64,000 nucleotides of DNA from Branchiostoma belcheri (taxonomy: Eukaryota > Chordata > Leptocardii > Amphioxiformes > Branchiostomatidae). The notes under the pieces are model-generated. The model ran no database searches. It saw nothing but the letters and a program-made list of their open reading frames with translations, and was not told where the DNA came from. The DNA lies in the NCBI RefSeq assembly GCF_001625305.1, contig NW_017802591.1:156594-220593 (forward strand), in the 5' to 3' direction. Made by a program: the position numbers and the translations under genes. This document shows positions 20,820 through 30,316 of the stretch, piece by piece; position 1 is the stretch's first letter, and each line of letters opens with the position of its first letter.

Positions 20820-21638
20820 CTAGACATTATGGAATAATAAGGAAAATCAATATTTGACGCACAAACTATTGTCATATTCCCAGCTTTCGGACTGTTTTTT
20901 GCTATGCAGAATGAATTCAAGCGTTAAGAGTACCTTGAATACCCCAAGTTGATTGGTTATCATTATTACTTCGTGTAGATTTGATTTAAGGAGCATCAAA
21001 TATATAACTTAGAACTTGTAGTTCCAGTGCGATGTTTGTTTTTAACATGACTGATACCTTTGGTGTCAGTTAGTTAATATCAACATTTAACATTAACATT
21101 TAACATTAGTAAATGAAGAATTAGTAAATGAAGAATCAGCTGGCAATAGAAAATGGATATGATCACGTGTAAAGCTAGTAAACCTTTCACAAAGAACAAC
21201 ACGAAAATTTTTAATGTACTGAAGTCATACCCCAACTTCATGCTTACGTATTTAGGCCTAAATATATATGTAGTGCCTTACAGAGGAGAGAACGTCCTGT
21301 AACAAACGTAACGTACATCTTGTCAATACGTCATTTACGTTCTTTTATACTGTGTAGTAGTTTCTTAGAATAGACCTATCGTATTGCTCACATTGTCATT
21401 GTTGCCAACATTGTAAAATGTACCACTGTCGATCAATAAAGTTCATTCATTAATTCTAACAATAGTGCGCAGTCTGTAATTAAGTCAGTTTCCTTCTATC
21501 GCAACTCGTACTTCACTAACCTCCTCATATAGGATTTCATTTTTATGTGTGTGTTTTGTATGTGTATTAATGTTTTGTTAGTCTACTGTCTAATTATGGG
21601 CCAGTAAGTGCCTGAAACAAATAAATAATAGTAATTAC

Positions 21639-21867
21639 TTTTCCATCGCTGCAGCATTATCACTGGCTCCATCGTAGATGGTTAGAAAGTCATAATCCTC
21701 CTCAGTGTTGAAGCTGTCAAACACAAGGCGAATGATGCTTCCTTCTGGTACAGTGATCGACCACTCGCAGTTCTCGTTGTTGCCATAGTTACCAGGATAG
21801 TTTGGTGACGTCACAGGGCCTCCAGAAGGAGCCGTCAGGTTCCCTCCACATCCGGTGACGCTGGTTA
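21639..21867 (-). CDS. CUB domain, N-terminal exon
   Basis: The exon follows an acceptor at 21869-21868 (TTCCACAG) and ends before GTAATT at 21638. It encodes about 75 residues that start with CGGNLTAPSGG, then the CUB hallmark SPNYPGNYGNNENCEW, and end with EEDYDFLTIYDGASD. The acidic residues around DYDFLTIYDG resemble the calcium-binding type of CUB domain. Only the first two of the usual four cysteines are visible, and the downstream half has none, so this would be a two-cysteine CUB. Start phase 1, end phase 2. CUB domains mediate protein or glycan binding in secreted proteases and receptors. Confidence 0.9.
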
Positions 21868-22620
21868 CTGTGGAATGAGAAATAACATCATCAGGTGCAG
21901 GTAACGCCATGTCACTATGTAAGCGTGAAGGGAGGCTATGTTTCATACAGAGTTACTTGGTCCATATATATCTATTTCAGTGTATATATCGTATGGACAA
22001 CATTATTTTTACTCATTTTGTCTTCCCTTTCTTTTCACAGATCCTATGCTTCTGACATGGGTATGGCTTCTCGCCGCAGCGACGTTTGAGATTGTGTTTT
22101 AGCCGCGAACGCACCACCTACATCGGCTACTTATAACAGCAAAATGCTGGACTCCGGTCAAAAAGTTCTGAGGAAGGTGTCTGATATAGACATCGGAACG
22201 GAAGCAAGCAAGGACGAATGTCTGTTTGTGTATACAAAAATCCAAATATCCTAGCGTCCAATGCCTTCAGTTACTTACCGGTGTACATGGTTATACAGTA
22301 AACGACATCCTCTAACCATAATTAATGTAAATGATTTGTTTTAATTTTTTAGAATACAAACAGCATAGAGGCTCACCGCGCGCCTAGACTTTTGCCTGAT
22401 TTTGAAATAAAGACGAAATTTTGTTGCCTTTTTGACGATGGTCAACAAGTCGCAAATGTCTTAAACATCTATTAGTTATGTCTCAAAATGCTTATTTGTT
22501 TATTTGTTATTAAGTTGTTTCAGTGACTTGAGGCATAATTGCAAGTTATGACATTCTTGATGGCAAGTTATGACATTCTAAGGTATTCCATCACATGTAT
22601 GAATATCGTTTTAGCTGCCC
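21868..22620. other. Intron upstream of the CUB domain, nothing supported
   Basis: No exon-like open stretch with splice borders was found on the minus strand. A short imperfect hairpin, GGTGTCTGATATAGACATC, lies at 22177-22195. Confidence 0.35.
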
Positions 22621-22626
22621 ATGATG

Positions 22627-22905
22627 GTTTGATTTGATTTGATTTGATTTGATTTGAAATTGCAACAGTGCAATACACGCGGAACAGAGGCAGCTATTGC
22701 TGGTGTTGTGTCCCGCACATAGAAACAAATACTGGACAGACAATACTCATTTTCACTTGAGTCTAGTGAGGAAAGTCGTGTAAAGTGCCTTTCCCAAGGG
22801 CACAAGATCGGTGGCATGTCAGGACTCGAACCCGGGACCTCTTGATTCCGAGTCGCGCACGCTGAAGTTGAGCCACACGATCCCACACGCCACGAAAGAG
22901 TTCCG
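22627..22905 (-). mobile_element. tRNA-derived SINE copy with (ATCAA)n-type tail
   Basis: On the minus strand a tRNA-like head, 22905-22825, contains GACTCGGAATCAAGAGG and the B box GGTTCGAGTCC. The body continues CCTTGGGAAAGGC and TTTACACGACTTTCCTCA, shared with the SINE at 28774. It ends at a pentanucleotide run (GATTT on the plus strand, 22627-22657), which acts as the tail. The central part found in other copies is missing. Confidence 0.8.
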
Positions 22906-22989
22906 TACGACAAGCTCTTTCTTCTAATAAAATGTATACACATTCGAACGACATTTAGAACGTTTTCACCTCAATTCTTATTTTTTTTG

Positions 22990-25507
22990 GCATTGTTCAA
23001 GTTTTATTAATAAACGTTTCAAGTTTCAAGTTTTATTAATAAAATCAGCCTTGCAGCCAGTTTACAAAGTCGACCAAGCTGAATTACACTGATTTTTACA
23101 AATTTTGTACATAGTAGATACAAATACACATTTACATGACAATACATATACAGGCACGCAAACGAACATGTTACAAAATCACACAATACACAAGGGCACT
23201 GAAGTAAAGTCCAGAGTCTTGAAAGTCATTGCTGCAATGACTCGTTGTACAGGCGTATTGCCTTGTGTAGGAAAGAGTTTTTCAGTCTTTTGGTGCGGGC
23301 TGCTGGTACTGTGAGTGCAGCTCCATTTCTTAAGGTCCTCCCAGTGGCCGTTTTCCTAGCCGGTGGAACCAGGTCATGGAGGGGATGACCCTCTTCCAGC
23401 ATGTTCTTCAGTAGTTTCACTGCCGCCACCTCTCGCCTTTCCTTCAGCGTTGGCAGAGGAGGCACCTCACGTCTTCCCCCCAGTGAGATGATCCGGAGTG
23501 CTCTCCGTTGTACTCTTTCAATCAGTCTTTCCTGCTCCTTATTACACCCTACTAGTAGTACGTGCCCATATTCAAGTACAGGTCTGATAAGTGTGATGTA
23601 CACCTGGATCAAATCTACAACACTAGTGCCCTGTTTAGTAAGGAGCCTTAAATAATGAAGCCTACGCGAAGCCTTCGTGACCATAGAGATCACCTGATCA
23701 TGAAAAGTCAAATTCTTATCCAATATAAAACCCAAGCCCTTGGCCAGCTCAACACATGGCACCTGTTGTCCCCCCTAAGATAATCTTTGGTGGGACAGGA
23801 ACTGATCTGTTAAAACAAATTTGCATAAGCTGACTTGTTTCCATTTAAAATCATCTTGTTGTCACTAGCCCACATGTCAAGCTGAGTCGCCTCCTCCTCC
23901 ACTGTCCTGTCACTGTTTGCCACAGCCACGTGGAGGGATCGCGACAGGCTGACGTCGTCGGCATAGCCAACATTTAGTGTACAACTGTACACCGGTGACC
24001 TAGTGCTCATAAAGAGCAAAAATAAGTAGGGTGAGAGAACACCCCCCCTGCGGAACACCTGATGTTAAAGTGTGCCAAGTACTGAACTTGCCGTGGGTCA
24101 CAACTCTTTGCTGTCTGTGTTCGAGATAGTTGTGTATCCATAACAACATGTGTGGACTCACTTGCAGATTGTTAACACACATCAGCAGCAGGGCGTGATC
24201 TACCCGATCAAAAGCTTTACTCATATCCGCAAAAATTGCTCTTACGAGGGTCGGCTTTTTGGAGTCAAGAGCAGATAACCAGGTTTGAACCATACGCACC
24301 AACGCTATCGTAGTTGACGAGCCTTTCATGTAGGCATACTGGTCACGGATGACCGTGGTTAGTGCAGGGAGTAATCTCTTGAGAACGCATCTTTCTAGCA
24401 GTTTTGCCAGAACAGCTAGAAGGGACACTGGCCGAAAGTCCTCCACCTGTGATGCTCCAGCAGACTTTGGCACTGGCACAACATTTGCAGACTTCCACAC
24501 TGTGGGCACTGTGCCCTCTGCATAAGAGGTGTTGAATAGATGGCAAACAACATGTGCTAAGTCCTCGGCACAGTCCTTGAGCACCCAGTTCGGTACGTTG
24601 TCCGGCCCACTCGACTTTCTTGGGTTGGTAGTCTTGAGTAACACTTTCACCTCACCAATCGAGCACAGGTCAGGACACACGTCTGCGGACGGAAGTGGGA
24701 AGATGTGAAGAGACTCACTCTGACACCAGGCTTTGGCGAAATGCTGACTGATGCTCTCTGCTGAAAGCTCATCTGTGATTGCAACTCTCCCACTGTCTCT
24801 TGATCTTCCCAACTCCCTGTTGATACACTCCCACCATTTACGAGGGGCTTCACCTCTGAGCTGCTCAATGCAGGGACGGTAGTGCCAGTTTTTGGCTTGG
24901 CGTACCACGGTGTTGACCTTATTCCTAAGGCTTCTCCACCTCTGTGACTTTCCATGTCTCTGAAATTCTGTTTGTCTATTTTCAATGGCCTTTTTAACTC
25001 TCTCCGTGAACCATCCTTTGTCGTTGGTTCTGACTGGTGTCATCTTTACAGGGAAGTAGGTGTCAAGAAGGGATGTGAGAATTGCATAGAACTTGGCCAC
25101 CTTGTCACTGACTGACACTGCCTCAAACACTGCCGTCCAGTCTTGCAGTGCAAGGGCCACTGCGAACTCCCTCTTCCTGTGGGGGGTCAACACTCTGCGA
25201 GGAACTCTGACAGTCGGGTGATTCACAGCGGGTAGTCCAGACTTGAGCATGACGCAGGCGTGATCACTGCTCCCTACTGGTGGGATTATCTGAGGCTTGT
25301 TGTAATGCTTAGCCAAGTTAGTGATCACAACATCCAAGATTGCTGCTCCCCTTGTGGGTTGTTTAACAATTTGTCTTAAGGTTGGGTGAGCTGCTTGCAG
25401 ACGTTGAAGTGGAAGTCCGTTCAAGTCCCCGCAAAGCAAGATCCCAGCTTGCGGTTGGTGGTTGAGAATGGTATCAACTCTGTTCACTAGGTGGGTTAAC
25501 CTAGTGT
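22990..25507 (-). mobile_element. LINE retrotransposon, 5' truncated, near-intact ORF2
   Basis: The minus strand carries about 2.3 kb of ORF2. The endonuclease C-terminus shows GDLNGLPLQ (residues about 20-28) and SDHACV (about 74-79). The reverse transcriptase shows KSSGPDNVPNWVLK, then motif A FADMSKAFDRVDH, motif B GVPQGG and motif C YADDVSL. The C-terminal part has LGFILDKNLTFHDQV, RPVLEYGHV and IERVQRRALRI, ending at a stop at 23226. Only two breaks exist, and both sit in G runs (G7 at about 24043-24049 and G6 at 23770-23775), each curable by one base. The N-terminal endonuclease and any ORF1 are missing from 25507 on. The 3' UTR ends near 22990 in TTATTAATAAAACTTGAA repeats. Jockey/CR1/L2-like by motifs; it lies in the first receptor intron, in the same orientation. 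Confidence 0.93.
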
Positions 25508-26300
25508 TTCAAAGTTTATTATCTCAAAATATGAATATGTATTAATACTTTTCGCCTTGTTTTGTTCACGTCACCCTATCGCATTAAATGTGGAGTGTAT
25601 GAATGATCCATCCATAGAATTTACTTGCTGTTGTCTAATTGTGAACGATGTATTTCCAACCCAAAAAGCAAGGCCGTGCATGTGGCGATCCTGTGAAGAC
25701 ATTGCGACAACGCCTCGATGACCCATGTGTACGGGGCGACTCGGACACAAATAGTCTTTCGGGACAAGGATGTCTGTTTTTGCTAGGGGCTGTCCCCTAG
25801 CCTTCTATCTTTAGCACTTAGATTAGAACCACATGTACCAGGGGGATATAAGAGGGCTAACACCGGGGGAGAGGGGAGATGACCAGAAGACACTGTCAGG
25901 GAAGGTTGTGGTTGTGGAAATAAAGGACCTCATATACATTTTTATCGACTCTGCATCGTCACTTACCCCAATGCGACACATACCTACGCGTTTAAAATAG
26001 ATAAATACATGTAGACATAAACAGTTTATGTTAGAGTTCCCGTTCATCGTCTGTTCTTTATTAGTCTTAATTTATAATGAGTGAGCACAGAAGTAACGTC
26101 ACACAACAATGTCTTTTCTAAGAGTTTCCGTATGCATTTTCTAAACAACGTTTTAATAGCTTTTATGACATTGTCATTGTTGTCATCTCTGGCCAATTTC
26201 TGCCTAATTTGACTTCCCTTACATGGCAATTCACTAGGGTGGGGGATATCAAAGACAATACTCTTTGTTGCACAACAATTGCACAGGATTGCTGATACAA
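25508..26300. repeat. Family V dispersed repeat, copy A
   Basis: Blocks shared with copy B (27228-27568): TTTCAAAGTT.ATTATCTC, TTTTGTTCAC.T, GATCCTGTGAAGACAT followed by GACAACGCC, and the end block GTCTGTTCTTTATTAGTCT. Copy B lacks about 300 internal bases of A. A third piece lies at 28536-28610 and a weaker one at about 32340-32450. The minus-strand frame at 26304-26044 is not recognisable. LINE 22990-25507 is joined directly to its left edge. Confidence 0.6.
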
Positions 26301-26370
26301 ACACTCAATGGTACTCATCTACCTTCATAGGTTACTGAGACTATGTAGTATAGAACACACGTCTTCGTTA

Positions 26371-26925
26371 CCTCCATGAAAAATGGAGGTATTGTTTTTG
26401 GCGTGTCTGTATGTCTGTGTGTCTGTCTGTGTGTGTTTCCGCAACTTTGTAGTCAGCATAACTTCAGAACGCCTTTATGGATTGTGATGATATTTGGTAT
26501 GGTATTTTCATCATTTTTGGTTTGTAGGTACCTGAGAGACAGTTGTACATGATTAAATGCAAATTATGCAAATGAGGACTTAATTTGCATAATTAATGAA
26601 ATTTTATAATTACAGTGTTTCATATAATGGTACTGCTATACATGCAATCTATTTAATCTGTGGCAGGCGGAAAATCAACAGATGCCAATTATGCAAATGG
26701 TGACCTAATTTGCTTAATTAATGTGAACATTTATGACTCCTTATTGGTGAATGATGGTAATTTTATACCTCGTGACATGTATACGTTACTTAAAGGTTAG
26801 TACCACTATGCATATATTATGTTAATGTAGAGGTTATTTGCATAATTAATGAGGACATGTTGAAATGAAGTATGAGAAAGCAAGCCCTTATTTCATGGAG
26901 GTATGAGATCTCAGAACTCTTGTTC
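26371..26925. mobile_element. Family U MITE-like element, copy 2
   Basis: Ends CCTCCATGAAAAATGGAGGTA and ATTTCATGGAGGTATGAG show clear inverted terminal similarity, and the left end is itself a small hairpin. Internal order matches 7873-8766, including TTTCCGCAACTTTG, AACGCCTTTATGGATTG and the repeated ATTTGCAT/ATGCAAAT words (26557, 26566, 26583, 26691, 26836). No coding potential. Confidence 0.75.
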
Positions 26926-27225
26926 AGGTTATGTTTTTCGGTCTGTCGCTATGGTGACGAGGAACAGCACAGGACACTGGTAGAACTTACAACTAGGTGA
27001 TGACTATTTAGATATTCATGTCATTGCATACTGCTGACAATAGGCGGTCTCACGCAAAAAAAGAGCGTTTTTTTTCAGGCGAGTAACCCAGGTGTGACGA
27101 GAATATCTCGATATTGATTACTGTAATTCCTGATTTTGCCGCGGTAAATATGTTCGTTATGTATGTTTGTTACTTCTGTACCGTTAACAAATGATTCTCC
27201 GACTTTCTTTTTTATGCACCTGAAC
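26924..27225. repeat. Family Z inverted repeat, left arm
   Basis: This 300-bp segment is the reverse complement of 30000-30316 with modest divergence. Matching blocks include ATGTTTTTCGGTCT, AGGACACTGG.AGAACTTA, GTGTGACGAGAATATCTCG, ATTGATTACTGTAATTCCTGAT and GACTTTCTTTT. The arms are 2.8 kb apart and enclose family V copies, a piggyBac-like MITE, a SINE and the candidate signal-peptide exon. Confidence 0.85.
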
Positions 27226-27227
27226 TG

Positions 27228-27568
27228 TTATTTCAAAGTTCATTATCTCCAAATTTTAAAATTCCCGCCTGGTTTTGTTCACCTTATCGCTTTAAATGTG
27301 AAGTCTGTGGAGGATATTGTCATAAAATTCTCTTGGTGTTGTCTATCTGTAATCGCTTCATGTTCCAACAATTCAAGAAGGCGCGCGCTGTGGTGATCCT
27401 GTGAAGACATGGTGACAACGCCTTGATGACTCATGCCTACGTGGTTTGAATACATAAATACGTGTGGACATAACTAGTATATGTTGGAGTTCACATTCAA
27501 CGTCTGTTCTTTATTAGTCTGAAATAGTGGGTGGGCACAAAAATAATGTCACGCAACAATTGTCTATT
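27228..27568. repeat. Family V dispersed repeat, copy B
   Basis: Shorter copy of 25508-26300, joined directly to the family Z arm on its left and to a TTAA-flanked MITE on its right. It ends GTCTGTTCTTTATTAGTCTG...GTCACGCAACAATTGTC. A third fragment, 28536-28610, repeats TTGTTCTTTATTAGTCTAAA and GTAACGCAACAATGTCA. Confidence 0.65.
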
Positions 27569-27572
27569 TTAA

Positions 27573-27976
27573 CCCTCAAACACCCGAACGGGGTCCATTT
27601 GGACCCCAGACGTATATTTTTATGTGCGATTTGAATTTCCTCCCGTGACTTTGTCAGTAGACCTCGCCTCTTCTACAAGTTCTAATTTTTTTTGGAGATC
27701 GGTAGAAATTTGTAAAAATAACAACGGAAGTCTAATGTAAGACCGTCTGGGGTCCAAACTGACCCCAGCCATGTACGTATTTGCACTTTCCTACACACGA
27801 AATTGTTCGGATGTCCTCAATATCTCTTCAAGGAAGCATTATTGCTTTAAAATTATGCAGTTTGCCAAGTAGCCTCAACCTCAGGAATTATTTCATTGCA
27901 GAGGTCAACACTGTAAGATGAATTGAAATTGGATGCATAGTTGTTTATAGTTTTATTCTTTTAGGACGTTTGAGTC
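27573..27976. mobile_element. Second piggyBac-type MITE family
   Basis: The left flank TTAA (27569-27572) is followed by CCCTCAAACACCCGAACGG. The right end, GGACGTTTGAGTC then TTAC, is a degraded mirror of it. Two GGGGTCC hairpins (GGGGTCCATTTGGACCCC at 27590-27607 and GGGGTCCAAACTGACCCC at about 27749-27766) parallel the GC palindromes of the larger piggyBac-type family but have an AT-rich centre. About 400 bp, no protein. Confidence 0.6.
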
Positions 27977-28773
27977 TTACCTGCTAGTACAGTACTTAAC
28001 ACATTTGTGGTGTATGTACATTATAAATCTATCAATAGTGTTATAATTCGTGACTGTAAATAACAGCAATATTCAGAAACTCGTTTCATATCCTTGCATA
28101 CAGGCTGCAGTAACTGTAATGCTTTACTACGTTATTCATACACAGTATACGATATCAAAGAAATAGCAAAAATCAATACTGGGATGAGGTATGTATGAAC
28201 ATTAAAATGAAACATGCGTCTAATGATATATCTCTCTGTCTTTGTTACCTTATTTATTTTCAAGATCTGTTCTTAGGAGGCTCTTACAAACAATTTCATA
28301 TTTTCATTGCCACAAGCAACATAATTTGTATATCTGAGCAGACTGAGGGAAAAGGGGACATATATGCTTTCCTATCATCAGACATACTGCCATCAAAAAA
28401 TAATAATGCAATCATTTGACCAAGACGCAGCCACTTTCTCAATGGGATAATGGCTCGAACTGCTAATTGTTATGTTATAATAGGTTGAATGGATGATTTC
28501 TACGGACAGTAAGGAGTGGTCCAGACATACTGCCACGTTTGTTCTTTATTAGTCTAAAATAATGGGTGGGCACAAAAAAACGTAACGCAACAATGTCAAT
28601 TCTCAGAGATTCCGTGCGTTTACTCACAACAGGTCCCATTAGATTTAGACAAAAACTGTATTATGAAATGCTTTCGCATGAGAGGCAAATACAGACATTT
28701 TATCAAGTTACTTGTCAGAGAAACCCATCCACAAAGGAAACGGATGAGAAAGGCTACGTAGCTCAAAAAGCTT
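27977..28773. other. Nothing supported apart from a family V scrap
   Basis: Only the fragment at 28536-28610 is recognisable. The frames at 28195-28826 carry no known motif. Confidence 0.35.
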
Positions 28774-29118
28774 GTGGGGTCGTGTGGGGTAGCGGTCGAC
28801 TCGGAACCAAGAGGTCCCGGGTTTGAACCCCACCTTGTCACCTTGGGAAAGGAATTTTACACGACTTTACTCACTTCACTCAGGTATAAATACGTACCCA
28901 GCTTTTCTTAGGGATGTCCATCGGATAGGACGTTAAATGAAGGTCCCGTGTTTGGGGAGAGCCACACCCCACGTTAAATAACCCACCGCACTTATCGAAA
29001 AGAGTAGGGGACCTTCCCGGTGTGAGTGGCTTCAACCTTACAATCCGGTCTTACGCAGCTTGTACTTACATATCCAAAACTGGTGTGTTACGCCCAAAAG
29101 CAGTGTACAGCATATACG
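28774..29118 (+). mobile_element. tRNA-derived SINE, fullest copy
   Basis: The tRNA-like head, 28774-28834, has GGGGTAGCGGTCGACTCGG in the D-arm to anticodon area and GGTTTGAACCCC as the B box. The body shares CACCTTGGGAAAGG, TTTACACGACTTTACTCAC, GTCCCGTGTTTGGGGAGAG and GAAAAGAGTAGGGG with copies at 15700 and 22627. The 3' end, CTGGTGTGTTACGCCCAAAAGC (29080-29101), resembles the LINE tail at 6728-6749, as expected if the SINE borrows that LINE's reverse transcriptase. Confidence 0.8.
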
Positions 29119-29464
29119 AAACAAAGCTAGACATTTTTTACATCATTTGTGCGTGCCACAAGACCACCGCTATGTTAAAGGGACACGGAATTGGTATGCA
29201 CCCAAGTCGATAAAAACTGATGGATATCCCTGCTTGTGTGCGACCCACTTGGTCAGAAATCAGTAGCTGTAAGCATTGACAAGCCTTAAACCTTATCAAC
29301 ATGCCTCGGGTTCTGTGACACACTGCTAGTAATAAAGGCATACCTATCATAAAAACCAACAACGTCATGGCATATTTCAGTGTAAACTTATCTGCTTTTA
29401 TCCCTCTTTTGTTTTGTATCTCGATAAGTTTGTGTACAAACCTACAAGTAAGTATATCCCGTAC

Positions 29465-29519
29465 CTGTGGTAAACATCAGCCCGCAGATGATCGTAGCCT
29501 TGAAAAGTCGTGCCGCCAT
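29465..29519 (-). CDS. Candidate first coding exon: signal peptide
   Basis: An ATG at 29519 opens MAARLFKATIICGLMFTTG, which has a basic start, a hydrophobic core and small residues near its end, as in a secretory signal peptide. The exon stops at 29465 before a good donor (ACAG|GTACGG). It leaves one base of a codon (phase 1), exactly what the CUB exon at 21867 needs. The fit in orientation, phase and content is why I attach it to the mosaic receptor gene. The intervening 7.6 kb holds a LINE and a SINE in which I found no other exon. It sits inside a 3.4-kb inverted-repeat pair (26924-30316). It could instead start another gene or be chance. Confidence 0.5.
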
Positions 29520-29999
29520 CACGCCGCGTCCGGGCGGGCGGACGGTCTGTTGGTGTCCGCTGATCGTGCTGAGGAGACCGTCCCGTCTGATGTTACTGAA
29601 ATGTATACAGGCGGACTGTATACAGTTGGTTTTCTTGCAAGTTAAGTCTATTGAACAGAAATCGTAAGAGTCAAATTGTTCTGGAAACAACGGCCAAAAA
29701 GTGCACCGTAAACTGCCCGGCTACAGGTCTTAGTGATGCAAACGCATGATGTTCTCAATACGAGGAAAAATGGCATGGCAACATTAAAGGTCTCGTAATT
29801 ATGTTCACCATTATTGTGATTGCTTATTTTGTTCACTTATCCCTGTCTTATATTATCAAATTGAAATATTAATAAATAATGATTTGTCATACAACCCGCT
29901 CACCCACTGGAACTCAACATTGAGTACCGTAAAAACAAGTAGTGCTTGCTTACTTTTTATATTTGCATATTACATACCAAAAATCATTGGGCGACTTGG

Positions 30000-30316
30000 T
30001 GATGGCAGGTGCAGAGAAAAGAAAGTCGGCTAATTATACTTTTAACGGTAATGATAAAGTTCGCGATACAGAAGTGACGAACATACATAACGAACATATT
30101 TACCGTGACAAAATCAGGAATTACAGTAATCAATATCGAGATATTCTCGTCACACCTAAAAACACGCTCTCATCATTCCGGTGTAAGACAGCCTATTGTA
30201 ATCAGTACGCAGTGACATTTATATTTAAAAAAGTCATCAGCTAAGTTCTGCCAGTGTCCTATCTTGTTTCCCGTCACCATGGTGATAGACCGAAAAACAT
30301 GACCTGAACGAGGACG
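30000..30316. repeat. Family Z inverted repeat, right arm
   Basis: Reverse complement of 26924-27225. It contains AGGAATTACAGTAATCAATA, CGAGATATTCTCGTCACAC, AGTTCTGCCAGTGTCCT and GACCGAAAAACATGACCTGAAC. No coding sequence is recognised in it. Confidence 0.85.

Larger units (their letters stand above)
415..29519 (-). other. Mosaic CUB-CCP-SRCR-SRCR-YWTD receptor gene, partial gene model
   Basis: Twelve exons on the minus strand join into one open frame: 29519-29465, 21867-21639, 20819-20704, 20370-20185, 14852-14661, 12656-12531, 12045-11854, 10801-10667, 10471-10265, 8939-8780, 7147-7032 and 577-about 415. Phases match at every junction, and the domain-bordering introns are phase 1, the usual state for shuffled extracellular modules. 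The product would have a signal peptide, one CUB, one CCP, two group A SRCR domains and at least four YWTD blades, so it should act outside the cell or on its surface in ligand binding. The 3' end, and any membrane segment, lie left of the window. The link from the signal-peptide exon across 7.6 kb is the least certain. The introns are filled with transposon relics. I cannot assign an orthologue or symbol. Confidence 0.8.

Noticed and set aside
24343..24985. Extra minus-strand frames within the LINE
   Set aside because: Out-of-phase shadows of ORF2.
28774..28834. Possible functional tRNA gene
   Set aside because: D-arm and B-box words are present but the acceptor stem does not pair, and the segment continues into a body shared with other copies, so it is a SINE head.
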